A stretch of 64,000 nucleotides of DNA from Parelaphostrongylus tenuis (taxonomy: Eukaryota > Nematoda > Chromadorea > Rhabditida > Metastrongylidae): contig JAHQIW010005528.1 of assembly GCA_019055375.1 (NCBI GenBank), positions 158,599-222,598 on the forward strand. The letters run 5' to 3'. Numbering within the stretch: the stretch's first letter is position 1; each line of letters opens with the position of its first letter. Below the pieces are notes generated by a model. The model searched no databases. It was not told the DNA's origin and saw only the letters and a program-made list of their open reading frames with translations. Positions 7,800 through 21,953 of this stretch are shown one piece after another. A program made the translations under genes and the position numbers.

Positions 7800-10700
7800 G
7801 TAGCATTGAAATCAATGGAGCAGATCGGAAGCGCGATACTGAAATTAATAAAGAAATAATTTGCATTTTGAAAAAAATATGCATTCAAGTAATCCATTGG
7901 CTGACCTAGCAAAGTAGACAATATTCGAACGATTATGATAATCGATAATGTTCGTATCAAGGAAAGTTAATAAAATAGTACTAGTAGAATTTTGAGTGAT
8001 AAGACGATCACAAAAGACAAAATATTCAAATTTTCTCCAGATGAATTTCCATTACAGTAATCCGCGTAGCACGTACAGACGTCTATGGTGGATTCGTCAA
8101 TATGTTCGCCTTCAAGTTTGAAGAGTTCCTTTTTCCTTAAAAGAAATATCAAAAAACATTTACGTCAACAACACTTCTTTGCTCTCTTTAAAAATCAAAT
8201 TATCCTTGAAAAATTGATAACGACTATTCGGAGGAAAATAACGCGCATGGAAAAAGCTAACACGATTGTTAAAAGCTGTCAGTACCGTCATTAGCCTTCG
8301 ATGAATAACATTTTAAGCGCATATAGCTTGCTGTTAAAAGATTCATATGTTCAAATTAGTTAGAGAGGATTTTAGGAAAATCTATGAAGCAGTGGTGTGG
8401 AAGATCACGAGACTCTTTACAGAAAATCTAGAGTTTTCGAAGCCAGTCGAACAAGCGCATCATGTGAAAAAATTTTTCACGAAAGAGTTTTCAAGAAGAT
8501 CATCATCAATGCGAACAACTTTAAATTACTACGAAGACTGTAATTAGTAAGCTGTAGAAATTGAGAAAACAATCAGTATTTGGACAAGATGGCAGAAATA
8601 TTTAGCCTATCTCACGATTGCTGATCATCCAACGTCTTTGAGAAGGAATGGCAGATGGGACTTGCAAAATGCAACTTGATGCATCTTCACGACGTTAGGT
8701 GCGCAAGGAGCCTTCAGAAACTGTTCCATACGAAATGTGAAGCGTGAAACAGATGGAGCACCAGTCGATGTTCAGAACTTTTGAGAAAAACCATGGATGA
8801 ATAATGGCTACCTTACTCAAGCCTGATCTAATCACAATCACTATCAATACAGCTGCTGCAGATAACGTTAGCACCTGCTCCAGTGTCCATCAGCACTACT
8901 GCCCACGACTTTAAGCTAGTCAGCAACAGACGATTGTTGGCGAAAGCGTGAGTTGATCATCATATCAAGCATGGTCGGCCAAGAGCAACAGTGGAAGGCC
9001 ATCATAAGGAAGCGATTTCTATCGTTCATTAAGCATGCAAATGTCTTCAAAAGCGATGAATTCGCCTTCGATTAATTCCATTGCATCCATGATCTCCTGA
9101 GTGTAAAAATGTATTTGAAAGCCGAATCTGCTTCAGGTTGATTACTCTATACCCGTGGTTGGTTACCACTATCGCTATTAGTTTAGATGACCAAATAGAA
9201 GAGAAATCAGCAGTCACCATTTTTTGTGCAGTACTAAAACTAATACAATATCAAAGTCGAAGGTTTCATGAGTATTCAATGGAGAGACTACAACTAGGGA
9301 GACAATAATGCGCTACATGCATAAAGTAAAGAAGAGATTATGAAGAAATCAAAGAACAGGTTACTACAAGGGTATCTAGAATCAAAATCACTTATCAATA
9401 TTTTTTCTCGGAAAATCTAAGTGAATGTGCTCTATTTGCAAAGTAGGTTATGGTTAAAAAAGTTCTAAACCTACACAGGATACTATGAGCATGTCTTATT
9501 CTTAACCAGGGAACTAAGCTAAGTTCGGAGTATTATAATCTATAAAGATTTCATATTTAAATGAACTTAACTGGAAACGATCATCGTTAGTTTTGAGAAA
9601 TGCACAATAACGATGACATTAGATGACAGATTGTCAATTGATGTTTGAAATCTAGTTGATTTTGTGGAAAAAATTAAGGTGAATGGGATTTGAGATGAAT
9701 GAATTGAAACAATGAAAATAAAATAAGGGAGAAACAACGCGTCAATTGTTACGTGTTATCAAATCTCCCTTTTTCGTTTTGAAGTATGACGGCCAAACTT
9801 GCTAGAACCTTCCGAAAGTCAGAATCCAAAGTATGATATCTTATTCAATCATGGATCATTCAGTCTACAGTTCCAATCCTACGTACTATATATTAACATA
9901 AATATGACCACGGGAAAATCCCCCATTCTTGGAGAAAGCCCAAAGTTCAATTTATGATAAAAGAAATGAATCAAAATAGGTATTATATAACTTTCAGAAA
10001 AGTTGTAATGTCTTATGATTCTTTGAAAATCTACTACCGTTGACGCTCGAATGATGACACGTACAGCACTAATATATATTAGTATTTTTCTTTCACAATA
10101 GAGAATTATGCAAGAAACGATTCTCGAAGACTATAAGGCACAATCAACTTCAACAATGTGCTCGCCGTAATTTTAGTGATAGCTAGCATAAAGAAAGAGT
10201 GGGACTTTCCAATTACTCATAAGCACGAATAGAACAAATTTGAAAGCTCAACATGAACTTGTTCTCTGCAAGACAGTAGAGACGGCAGCATCAAACATAA
10301 TGCTATAATGGGTCTAGCTAATAATTTCCGTTCTTGTTCAACTAGGCTTATACTGTTAATTGCCGGACAAAACCGCTCCTGATAATCTAATAAAATATTT
10401 TGAACCACTTTAGAACGGTATCAAACAGCAATCTACCACAATCAAGTTCTCGTACATAAAAAAACACAGGTGGATTAACTAAGAAAAAGTTGCTGACGAA
10501 AACTATTCATCAAGAAAGGCCAAAAACATTTATCAGATTATTACTTTTTCAATGTTTTTTAGCGAGTTCTATACTAATAGTCGAAAATAAAGCATGATTC
10601 ATTAGAACCGCATCTGTATGAGCCATTATAATGATCCTCCTAATGATAGCCGTAGACCCACGTCAGCATCAAAAGGAGAAAGACAAGGGATTCCTATCTT

Positions 10701-13229
10701 TAGTTGATGAAGGAAAAAAACAGAAAATACAAGGTTTGGGAGCTGATCTATCCTTTTAAAGTTGTACAATGCACTTGACATTATTCGTAGCATCATAGAT
10801 GTGAAGGAAGAAAAAGCAGCATAGTTTTATGAGTTTGAAAAAATCTGAAGGACGTGTCTGAAAGATAATGTTTGTGGTTTCTGAAGTTCATCTTAGTATT
10901 TGGAGACCGTAAAATTACCTATATGATCGACACGAATCCCTATGCATCCAACGGTACCAACTGACGATCGTTTCATTGAAACCTCTGATCAGTACATCCT
11001 TCATACAACCTCTTATATGCCCGCCAATTCGTACACCTTAAGAAGTGATACTATCATCTGTTGGTGGTTTTTTTCTGCTCTAGTTTCCTAGTATGAAATC
11101 TAGATAGAATTATTAGCAAACGAACATCTGCAAAATTCTGCCCATGGTGATCATCTACCAAAAACACTACTGCCATTTTGACATTATGAAAACAGGAAAT
11201 TATCTTAAGTTCTACTTTTTTTTATTGGAGAATTTTCATAAGAACATAATAACGACCAGGTTGATGTTTATTCGATAAAGGGTGATAATTTTTTGATAAC
11301 GGAAATACTCAAGATTTAACAAGAATGTAGAAGAGATCGCCGTGTTCATTGAGGCTATTGAGGCGACGCAGCTTGAATAACTCGTTTCAGTAAGCAAAAT
11401 TCTGAGCGTCTCAGTGTACAATTTGAAATACAGATCAAAGTTAGCTGATCAGTGAAAAAACTGGCATATCTTGCTGATAGGCGTTCTGGTGAAAAAGACC
11501 ATGGTAGATTTGCGAGGCAAAGGTAGAATGATAGCGGTAGTACATGTAATGAAATCAAAACAGCAGCGCATTTTCTTCATTTTCTTTTGAAATATTCCAC
11601 AAAAACAGAAATTCCCTTAATAACCAACCTGCAATATTTGGAGCTTCGTACATCGAAACGCATATCGTATCACAATGAACGATTGGCACACGATTTTTGC
11701 TTATTCGGTCACCGTTACAGTCGTCTACAATACCTTGTTCATTTCTGATTTCATAAACACACTTTCTTCTTCAGAGTATAAAATTTAAGCGTAAAAATGG
11801 GGTACTCTTGGGTGAGTTAAGCTTGCCTCAAGCTCATCTTCTAGCGCGGTAGTAAAAGTCAGAAGGAATGCCACAGTTTCAAATAGAATCCATTGAGGAG
11901 GCACCTATGCTACTACATAACAAGGAGCGCTACCTCTAATATCTTTTTTGCGCATAAAGTGAAATAGAAAACCCTACAGCAAAAATGTGGAAGTCATCTC
12001 GTTTTTTGATTCGGTGAAACTTACTATGCAAATTTGGTGTGGTACCGAACGACTGCAGTTCATTAATGTCCTTTTAAAACATTCGATCATGTATTTCAGC
12101 TCCAGCTCAGGTAGGTAAGACAGCTCAAAGTATTTCTCCCCCACTGCAGTGCATCACATGTTATTTATGGTTGGTTAGAATACAAAAGGAGGCTTTGTTG
12201 ACTCACATACAAGTTAATGGTTATTAAAGGGGCCACAAGTTCAATTATGTGTATATATTCCTCAAAATTTCTCACTCAACGTGTAATGTAACTTACTGTT
12301 TTAAATGTAGTAAGTAAAGCAAATCTTTGTGACAGTAGTGAAACAAGAGATTAAACATCAATGTAAGAAAACGCCTACAAATGCAACAAGCAGAAGTTAT
12401 TACCTGTGAAGTTTTTTGGTCTTTTGTATATATATGATAACGATGGCCAAACAACTTCATATAGGCGGGACATACAAGAAAAGCATCGAGCACTATCTAA
12501 AAACATTCACATGAAGAAAACAGCAAAGATTTAGTTTAGATGTTTACTTGTGTTGATGGGGTGTTAGAGAATTGTATGACGAACAAGAATTCCTTCGCTG
12601 ATAAGTAAACTAACGCTAACCCACATTAGCATGGGAAAGGTGACAGTGAAGTTTAGCTGACATGAGGCCACTTTAGGTTGGGTATGCCTGATTACCTGTC
12701 ATCTTAATATGGCCTTAGGAGAAGATTGCGGTTGCACGAGTCAGCTAAATTCTGCTCATACTTGATCAGCGATCAATTGCCGCTATTTTTTCACTCCATG
12801 ATATTAAAAAAGCAATTACCCTTGAAATGTGCGCCGAATTCCACAATTGGAGTTTCGTTCATATCGGCGATATACGACCGAATCAAAATAAGTAAAGCTA
12901 TCAGTAAACATGGCATACTATATACAAGCACAGGCCATGTCCCGTTACTCGTCAAGCTATAACTTTTTTCTCAATTGAGAAGAACTCCTGTAAAATGGAT
13001 ATCGATTAGAGACAGGAGTCTTAGTTGTATTATTAAAAAAATCGTTGAGGACGATAGAATTGAAATGTTTACAATTTTTCATCTAATAATCAGCGGCGAA
13101 AATTATATATCGAGACAAAGCGATATTATTGCAATTAGAACGTTATAACTTATAATTCTCCTTAATGACAGGGACCTTTAAGCCGGGTTCAAGCGGTCTC
13201 AAATGACCGATCTAGTTTTGAACAATTAC
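7798..13229. other. Large unassigned AT-rich region
   Basis: About 5.4 kb in which I recognise no gene, RNA or named repeat. Open frames are all short and look random. It could be intergenic or a long intron; nothing in the sequence decides between these. Confidence 0.4.
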
Positions 13230-13600
13230 CACTAGAACGTGTGTGAGAGCAGGTGGATCGAAAGATGTACTGCCTACGTAAACGATGACAAATCGATATG
13301 CTTCTGTATACGCCAAAATGTCATGTCTAAAATCAGGTGGGCTTCGATCACGTAATACGTACTAACGACAACTGGTGGGCTACAGCCGTTAGCCTTGGGG
13401 TCCATGAGGGTGTCAAAGGCATAACAGTGACAGCACGGGCCAGATGGTCAGAATTTCTAACGAAGATCTTGGAAGAAAATCTAATACCCTTCAACTGCCC
13501 CGAGAGAGCAGAACCTAACTGAGCAGCTGTGGCAGGCGAAGCTGGAAAAATTAGCGATCTAACTTGTGCTCACATTCAGTCACTCATTGGTCAACGAAAT
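13230..13600 (+). pseudogene. RTE-type LINE, C-terminal relic (subfamily A)
   Basis: An old copy of the same tail as 6436-6900. KIRWA-like sequence is followed, with frameshifts, by IRTNDNWWATAVS (about 13358-13396) and then ARWSEFLTKILEENL (about 13438-13485). A stop near 13520 precedes the last homologous part. Diverged more than the 6.4-kb copy. Confidence 0.7.
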
Positions 13601-16600
13601 GACGATAACATAGGTGATACATATATCGCTGGAAACAGATGTGAAAAAAGGATTTCCTCATGAAAAAAGTGCTGACGATGCAGCACGAATGCGAAATGGA
13701 AAGTTCAAGCAAACTGCTAGCCAACATTCAAGAAAAATAGTTCATAGAAACAGCTTGAGCACGAAATGCAAATTCTAATACGAGTGGCGTGGGAAAATTT
13801 GCTGATTTTCTTCATTCTCACATATTTCCATTGGCCTAAGCCTTCGTGAATGTCGCGAAGACTTATCTCGTCGATCTTCATTAATATTTATTAGATTAAT
13901 TCCATAAATACCTCCTGCTCTGCTCCAAACCCTTGGAAATCAAGCATTGAACAACGACAGCGAAAACAAGGATAACCATGATTTGAACAAATAAAGACTT
14001 AAGGGCAAATAGAATGCTGAAAGATTCATATAAATTCAGTTTACATTTTTCGCTTATTGATTCTGCTTATTTAGGATTGTGAAAACTCGATCAAGTCATG
14101 AATAAATTGGCGGATTTTTCAGGGTGGATGTGGAGTTTAGTTGTTGAAGAGGACATCAAACTATTTCTTAGGTATTTTATAAGTGACCCATCTCTGAACG
14201 TTACACAGATCCTATCATTCTATTCTTTCGATTATATCTCCTCTTTCTCGGATAGTTATTCACTAAAAAGTGTCTACATCTATATTGAGTCTTCAACTTG
14301 ATGTTTGTCTTTCAAACGGATAGTGCTAAATACTGGTCGATTATGACTGTCTTTGAATCTTAGAATAGTAATGAAAGCTATAAGTTGATTCGGTAAAGCA
14401 GAGACAAAGGTATCATCAAACCCCACTCAGAATTTGCCTAGGTATACATTGTCCTCAGTGCTCTAAGTTTAACCTCCATTTGTCATTGTCATAAAAAGAA
14501 ACTTCTCTAGTCAGTCTCGTGCCTAACATCTTGAGATTTATTAATAAGAAGACTACACTCATCAGGCTTATCGATTGAATCAGTCCAAATAAGGGACAAT
14601 AAACGATCAGTGGTACTATATATAGTCTGAAACGGTAGAATATTCGAATAACAGCGAGTAAACTCTAACGATCATCGCTTTGATCAATTATCGTCTATCC
14701 ATCGTCTGTCACTCAATATGTGTAATGGTGAATTTGTCAGCTCATTTATCTTTTCGTTTAGCCTCAAGGTGCGACTCGATATAAACAATAATCATGGCAT
14801 CCTTATATACTTTTCATTTGCACTACAAAAAAAAAACAAGAGGAATACTTCTTAAGAAGGACACTGTCACGTCAACATTGTGCAAGCACTTATCTACTAG
14901 TTCATCAAGCCGTGATTTGAAGTTTTACGCAGTCATTTACAGCTCAACATTGTAACTGGTAGAAAAAATCACAGCAGTTCGACAACTTAAGTAAATTTTT
15001 TTCGTAAAGGATTTAGCAGAGAACCTTTACAGGTGTCTATCCAGCATGAACTTCTGTGGAACTAAAAGTCCATAACCATCAGTGTCACCTAAGTTAGGAA
15101 TAAGTTTGGCATTCTCAGACAATACTAGATGACAGTGAACCATTGCCACAAAATTCCGCCTGCTCTAGAGGATTTCACTAGCAAATTGATAAAGCTCCAA
15201 ATGTACATGGAGCGATAAATGAACGAGAGCTACTCGTAAAATCTAAATATGACTATCTCTGAACTCTACAGAAAATCTTCTCTTAGCCAGCTGGTGCTGC
15301 TTGTGCTCGTATCATAGGGATATAATAACCATTCAAATAAAAGTGTATTAAAATCTGCGTTAATGGACGATATTCTAAGAGTCCTCCGTTTTACATAACG
15401 TCATCACGTGAGTGAGGAAAGCTGACTCTGTTCAACTGATCCGGTTTGTAGAAAAAAATTTGAAGAAGAAAACAGTGGTTGATTACTAACTCTGATTATC
15501 GTTCGTACTCTATTCACGTTGGCAAGGTTTTCACACTGACCTAAGGACTATAAACCCAATGATCCTGAGGACTGTAAATCCAGTACACAGCACAAGTAAC
15601 TACCTCGAACTTTGAAAGAGATCACGTCTATGATCAGAGCACCGTCATCATATTGTCCTTCAAGCTCGACAATGCCAGAGGTTATTCATATCACCTACGA
15701 GGTAAGTTTGAGTGGTCGTATGATTAAAAAAATATGAATTGAGCTGAATCCGCAAGTTGGAAATCCATGGAAATGACACCCCGATTTTCTAGACAAGTTC
15801 TCGACCATGAGAAAATTGATTGGTGTTGACGAGGGGAAAAACTTCCTCGTGGATATAAACGAAATCAAACTTTTTCACTAGAAAGTAAAACGTCACCTCT
15901 CACAAGGGTTCCAATTAATCACACATTAAACGTGTATCCAAAATAGTTATTTTTAAGTTTTAATCCTTGAAAGAAACCAAATTCTCCGAAAAATTCGTAA
16001 ATTTTACTCAATGCTGGAAAAAGGACGAAAAAAGGAAATAGATGTGTAGTAAAGATCATTTTATGAAAGGGCAACAAGTATAAGGAAGACTATTCGTTGC
16101 TATATAAGCAAAGACATGAGAGTAGTGAATTTTTACAACACACTGCCGTATTTCACATAACACAGCATAGTGAATAACGAAAAACACAAGAAGATTCATT
16201 ATATATTGAAGCAAATCGTGCTCGCGAAGACGAAATGAGTGGGAATTTTATACGAAAATCACATCTACCCTTCTAATTGTTGAACCATATCATCTAAATC
16301 GACAATGCTCTAACAGTTTAGTATCTTGTGTTTCCCACATTGCTTCCTTATGGATGCAAGTATAGACATGTGAAACATGGTGGTTAGATGTGCTCCTTGA
16401 AAAACACAGAGTCCCTGGCCAACAAGCGAGCGTTCACCATACTCATGAAGAAGAGATTCTTACCCTCAAGTTGCAGTCAAGGCAATTCATAAAATTCAAA
16501 GACTTTCCTGGAATATGGATGCAAATAAATGAATGGAAGAAACACCAGAGCTGGCAAGACAGGTCACTTTTCAAATAGTTGAGTGTTGAAAGAGTCCGTC

Positions 16601-17114
16601 GATTTTTGAAGACTTTGACGGTCTTATTTAGAAAAAGTAATTTACAATTCAAAAGTGCAACTAGGAAACAGAGTTGGAGTGTTCTGCCTATAAGAATCGG
16701 AACGCAATTTTTTTGTGGTTTCTCAATGCAAGCTTATGTGATAGAGCTGGATATCGCGAACCGAAAGGGAAAAAAAATTTCGGGTAAACTAATGATAATT
16801 GTTCCTGCTGTCATGAAGAATTTACGTTCCAAGACAGGGTGCCACTATATTGCCTACCAGAGAGGCCTGTGACTCGTGTTGATAATTATTTTGGAGCGTG
16901 CTAGCATGACTATCTCTTGACATGAGGAAAATCGTGTAAGCGTGGATCAATGACAAAACACAAAATAAAGTGAATTTCGAAGAATTTTCAAGAAACATTT
17001 TTCGGTACTTGGATAATTTTCAAAATCTTTTTGAATAAGTGTTCACAATCATTCAATATCTTTGACAGATAGAAGGCAAACAAGGTGCTTTTTTCAATAT
17101 TTGTCTGAAAGTAA
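13601..17114. other. Large unassigned region
   Basis: About 3.5 kb without recognised features. Two adjacent open frames at 16390-16578 and 16579-16872 have no family signature I know; they may be chance frames or an unrecognised relic. Confidence 0.4.
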
Positions 17115-17590
17115 CACGTGTAGCAGCCGAAATCACATTAACTATCGAATGAGCTGAACGCATTTTCAGTCTTAGCTGTAAGCAAAGAAACCAGCAAATG
17201 GAATCCGTCTACTGAAGTCGCACAAACACACCATTCATTTACGTCCCCTTATTGCTGGTTTTCCATCGAGAATATAGCTTATCTATGTTTTAACAGGGTA
17301 CATAGGATCTACGGTTGGATCTTCGGATGAAAATTGTTGAAGAACGTAGTGAACGAATCTGTACATTATTCATCGGATGAGTCGGACGTCTTTTCTATCT
17401 TACATTCAGGCAACTTAGTCAATAAATGGAATTCGCCGACTGAAGCCCAATGAATAGCATCAAAACATTAACTTACGGTTCCCCTTACTGATGATCTTTC
17501 AACGAAGAAGCAGTTTATCTAAGTTTTGACGTGGTAGATAGGATTGTCTATAGTTAGATTTCCGGATTTGAATTAATGAAGAACGAATCA
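17115..17590. repeat. Diverged tandem duplication, unit about 225 bases
   Basis: Unit 1 (about 17115-17345) and unit 2 (about 17346-17590) share the same block order: CGAATGAG or CGGATGAG; AAATGGAAT-CG-CTACTGAAG or AAATGGAATTCGCCGACTGAAG; CCCCTTA-TG; TTATCTA-GTTTT; GGATTT- or GGATCT-rich ends with GAAGAACG. The units are roughly three-quarters alike by eye. Confidence 0.65.
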
Positions 17591-19959
17591 GAGGCAATAA
17601 GAGAAACGGCTAATTTTTCATGACGGAATTGTTTACTATCACTTTTGCTACGGAAAGCAGTGTTTTCTGCTCCAATGACGTCATTGTGAAATGAAATCAA
17701 AGTACAATTCACAGAAGCTACCATGACAACAATTCTTTCCCAAGGTTCAACATGACGCTCATGGACTTTCGTAAGTGAATGACTAAGCATTAAATTATCA
17801 ATTTGTACGGTAAGCTTAATCAGTGAAGAAGTAAGGTGTGAACGAGAAAAATCGGATGTCATGTGTTCGTGAAGTTGTCGAGCACCATATCGTCGACCAC
17901 ATCTACGACTAAGCAACGTCGGTCTAGAGGTTGTTCAAAGACACCTGACGCTGATCACTGAAACCTCATCGACCTCAGCATTAAGTAAACTTGTTATTAT
18001 GAAATATTCAATCAGTCAGCATTGGCAACATCTGGACGAACGAGTTCACCGGTGATCTTCATAAGTGTGAAGGACTGGTATTGAATTTTCTGCGATTCAC
18101 CGTCTACGGTTTGAAAAAGTAGACAGGCTTTTTCTCAAATTACCGTCAATAATGATGTTAACTGCGCGTAGTTTTGAATTTAAGTTATCAGAGTGCGAGA
18201 ACCAAATAAATATGATTAAATTATTGTCGAGCCTTCATTAGCTATGATAGTGAGGAGAAAATGACGTGTCACACGGTAAATTCTGCATAAAGAGCATAAA
18301 TTGTTGTGTTTCAGATCACAGAAATGTTTCAAGTAGACTGCTACTCAGAAAATAACAATATCAAGGTCTTGCGATAAGTGCATGGAACCACTAGAATCGA
18401 CTAGAATCGGATCCAGCAGCGTTTTATATATATCATCTACATCACCTACAACTCAGCCTGCCAAGTCATTCAAGCTGTCACTAACAAAGTCATCCCTTCG
18501 TCTCATTTGCATTCCGGAACAATTCAATACGGTTAGATAACTCGAATAACATGATTACCATCATGCTTTAAGATGAGATTATTTTTGAGATTATTTTTTG
18601 TTGAGTCAATGAAAACGGTATGTGTCTATGCAATTGGTCTTTATTCGCGTCCAGCCTCAAGTACCAGTTTAAAGAATCAGGGGAAAAAGCTCATAACCAT
18701 TAATAACCTCCATGGACACTTGGCTTTTTCGAATTTCAGTATGTGAAAACAATATTCATAATGCGATGAGACGTTTTCGCAAACGGAAAAATAACACTGA
18801 ATACTAAAATTAGAAGCTGATTTATTACAAATCACATCGACTAAAAATTATAATCATTTCGCAAACAAAATCAAGAGCATAGCCGTTTTTTCAGGTTCAA
18901 AAAATGACGTCCACTAGCTGACGACCCCTAAGTTATATTGGGTAGTGGCCAGATGCGAAATTGTCAATAAGAAAATGCGAAAATTCGAGCGCTGTCAAAT
19001 TAAAAGTTGAGAGAACGCAGCGAATCATCAAAGAAGAGGAACAGAAGATGAACAAATATGTCAATTCAAAGTATAAAAACGGTTGGTAGCTGAGAAAACT
19101 TTCTTGGCCACACATGTGACTGTGTAATTTTTACACGAGTTTTCCTCAAACACTAGATTATCGCGCTCCAGCAAGGCTTAGTGATGTACAATGGAGAATA
19201 ATTGCCAATGCATCTCATTGCATTCACTCATCACCAACAAATTCACCAAAAGTTGAGATAGAATTCAACAAACTCGATCAAAACTTTACTTCTAGGTAAA
19301 CTTGTGATGCAGTAATCGCTATCCAGACGACATGACGTGGGAATGAAAGTGTGAATTCTTTGCGTCCTTTAGAAAATCTGTTGAGCAAGGTTGGCTTTCA
19401 GTGGTAGAAATGGAGACATTTCTAACTCTAACGCGAGTAATTGAGATTACTCAACAGTTGAAGTTGATCGCAAATAACGGAAAAGTGTCGATTTATTTCC
19501 AATGATGACAAATGGTGATGAATATATCATTTTGACAAGTGCTGATTATTCAAAAATGTATAAATAGAAGAAATTGATTCAATCACTTAACAAATCAAAT
19601 AATCGATTAAACTGGAAATCGGCCGTTTGATGGATTAGCTAATGCCTATATGTAAAAAAATATTAACTAACTCATTTTCCTACAGTTTTCAATATTATAA
19701 GTTGCCTACTTTTTTCGTATCACCCTTTGAGTACCGTCGAACTTCGACTTTTCCTTGCAATTCTTTTGTAAATCGCTTCAACTAAGAATCGGCTGTTAAC
19801 AATAGCCCAGGTTAATGTCATCCTGAAGGTCAAAGGTGCCAGAATTTCCGCGGCTAGAAAGTTCATAAAAGCGCTGAGTTTGGTTTTTCAATAAAAGAGA
19901 CCGTTAGAGCGTCCGGAAAGCATTATTTTTCTAACAGCAAGAAGATATAATAAAGGACA
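17591..19959. other. Unassigned region
   Basis: About 2.4 kb with no supported feature. A 120-codon minus-strand frame at 17554-17916 overlaps the duplication edge and has no recognisable domain. Confidence 0.4.
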
Positions 19960-20225
19960 AAACTCTCAGCGTTGATCAATCTGTGTGGAATGCGCCAAGC
20001 ATTCGACTTCATTAAGCATCATTAGAGGTGATGGGATGCATATTTAGCCTTTACAATGGCTCGCGGTGGCACACCGATGTACAAGTCAGTGCTGATATTC
20101 TCCAGACAATTTGGTACGTATTTATCGACACTGGAAAGATGAATTGCTTGGCGGGCATGGGACGCGAGATCCAGGCAATGATCACGTGCTACTGCAGGCA
20201 CCTTTAACCAGTGCCTATAAACGTC
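19960..20225 (-). repeat. tRNA-derived SINE family S1, diverged copy
   Basis: On the minus strand the head is degenerate (ACTGGTTAAAGGTGCC near 20215). It is followed by a TGGATCTCGCG-like B-box remnant, an AGTGCTGA block, the AGGCTAAATATGCATCCC block and the CTGAGAG tail at the left end. The order of blocks matches 5513-5799 and 58488-58771. Confidence 0.65.
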
Positions 20226-20294
20226 CTCAAAAAAGATATGATAGTATGAAAATCTGAAATCAACAATAGATTATGAACTGAAATGGAGCTCAGT

Positions 20295-20420
20295 CAAGCG
20301 GCACGTAGTGTAGTGGTATTGATTTTGCTAATAACAACTTATGCAAGGTTCGTGTTCGTCTGTATCGCGTTCACTAAGACTTTTAGCTCTCCAGAGTCGA
20401 ATTGATACCAGACCTTTTGA
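20295..20420 (+). repeat. Possible tRNA-like repeat head
   Basis: It contains TAGTGTAGTGGTATTGA, resembling an A box, and GGTTCGTGTTC, resembling a B box, about 35 bases apart. No cloverleaf can be drawn convincingly. It may be another SINE head or chance. Confidence 0.25.
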
Positions 20421-21657
20421 GAAATTTTGGCTCCTTGTCATCTGAACGAGAGCGCTGTAGACCGCCTATTTAAGACTCCGGAGAGAGTCAACTCAACCAG
20501 CATTCAACGGCATTCATGACGGAAGGGAAATCCTCAAACCGCAGTCAAATTCACATTCGAAAAGTCCAGATATCTTCGTGAACGATTGATGCGAGGAAAA
20601 GTTAGAATACAAGAAGTGCTAGAATCCGCACAGTAGATACCAAGAAGACTCGTGCAAGATTTTTTGACCTCTAATAACTCCCACAGGCACCATTATGCTA
20701 CATTCGCTCGTTGAAGTATATTCACTCATCGACATCATATAAGTCGAAGGACATGAAGAGCATCTCCTATTTGATATTATAGTTTTCTGTCGATCAATTA
20801 CATCCAAAGGTAACACCACGGAATATGTCGACTGGAACAAATTTTATTATATCAGCGCTTCCGTTGTCAGATTATCAAACCCTCAGTATAATTAGTTCGA
20901 CTTAGCTACGGCATCGCAAAAGGAGAGAATGAATAACATTATCAGTGTCATAATTCACTTTTCTCTATTATCATTTATCGAATTGGCATATTGATTTACT
21001 GAAACAAGACTGCTATAAGGAAAAAACTATAGGTCAAATTCATAGAGAAGGAATCCGCGAAGCTTGCTGAATATTGATGTTGATTAGAATAGGAAACTCC
21101 GAAACTCGTATCGTCGACTAGCTTCTTGTTATAAATAAATAGTATTATAATGACGTGTAAAACTCGTCAAAGGCTCGAAGAGTCGCTGCGAACAATATGA
21201 ACAATCCCTCTCCTCTCTTTCTTCGGGTCCACCCATCCCGCTCAGATGCACTCCACATCTATTCAGATTCATAACTTCCTCAAGCGACACTTTGAAGCAC
21301 GCAAGCGTTTCTCCCTTGCAATATGACTGAATGGCCATGCAGTAGGTGGACTCGGACTCCGATATTTGCTAAATTTTCGAACTGCTTTCTTACCCTGATA
21401 GAAAGCGTCAGTCGCCCCACAAGTGGAAGATTGCTAGGAAACTGATTGTGGATTTTAACCTGCATTCTCTAACGCGATGCACCCTGTCTCAAGACGAATC
21501 ATGCTCATTCAGATGAAAATCCATTGCAATCTATACCCGTGAAAAGCAACAAGTTTATTTATACCAATTGCACAAAGTTCTGGACTTCTGAAGGTCGTAA
21601 AGCTGATCTATGACATTGACTGTTTTCAAAACCTCGTAATAAACATTCAGCATAATT
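20421..21657. other. Unassigned region
   Basis: About 1.2 kb without a recognised gene or repeat. Confidence 0.4.
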
Positions 21658-21698
21658 CCAAAAAAGAATGCCCAAAGCCGAAACGAGGTTTGTACGCC

Positions 21699-21749
21699 AG
21701 GGCCATACACCGGTGTTTCGGAGGTTTCGGCCTCCTCGTCAGTGACCCC
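21699..21749 (-). ncRNA. Hammerhead ribozyme, type I (F3, left arm), complete
   Basis: This is the exact mirror of the right-arm ribozyme. On the minus strand the core CTGACGA lies at 21742-21736. Stem II is GGAGG/CCTCC with loop CCGAAA, followed by GAAA, then stem III ACAC/GTGT. The triplet is GUA, with cleavage between 21706 and 21705. Stem I pairs GGGTCA with TGGCCC. Confidence 0.92.
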
Positions 21750-21904
21750 CGCCCCACATTAAGCTCTGCACTGATGCAAGGAAGGAGGCGTACATAAAAA
21801 AATCCATCGACTGAGATGGGGTGATGGACCAGTGTCATTGTATACTGTGTCATCACCACATACGCCTCCCTCGTTGCATCAGTGCAGAGCTTAATGTGGG
21901 GCGG

Positions 21905-21953
21905 GGGTCACTGACGAGGAGGCCGAAACCTCCGAAACACCGGTGTATGGCCC
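21905..21953 (+). ncRNA. Hammerhead ribozyme, type I (F3, right arm), complete
   Basis: Core CTGACGA is at 21911-21917. Stem II GGAGG/CCTCC (21918-21922 with 21929-21933) is five Watson-Crick pairs around loop CCGAAA. GAA is at 21934-21936. Stem III ACAC/GTGT (21937-21940 with 21943-21946) closes on two bases. The triplet is GUA, with predicted cleavage after 21947. Stem I pairs 21905-21910 with 21948-21953, six pairs with one G-U. Every invariant core nucleotide is present. Of all the ribozymes here this has the strongest helices. Confidence 0.93.

Noticed and set aside
7589..7960. 123-codon Cys-Val-rich frame on the minus strand and His-Thr frames on the plus strand
   Set aside because: Translation of the CA microsatellite.
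16390..16872. Two adjacent frames separated by a stop at 16576-16578
   Set aside because: No homology recognised in either; reading through the stop gave no known domain.
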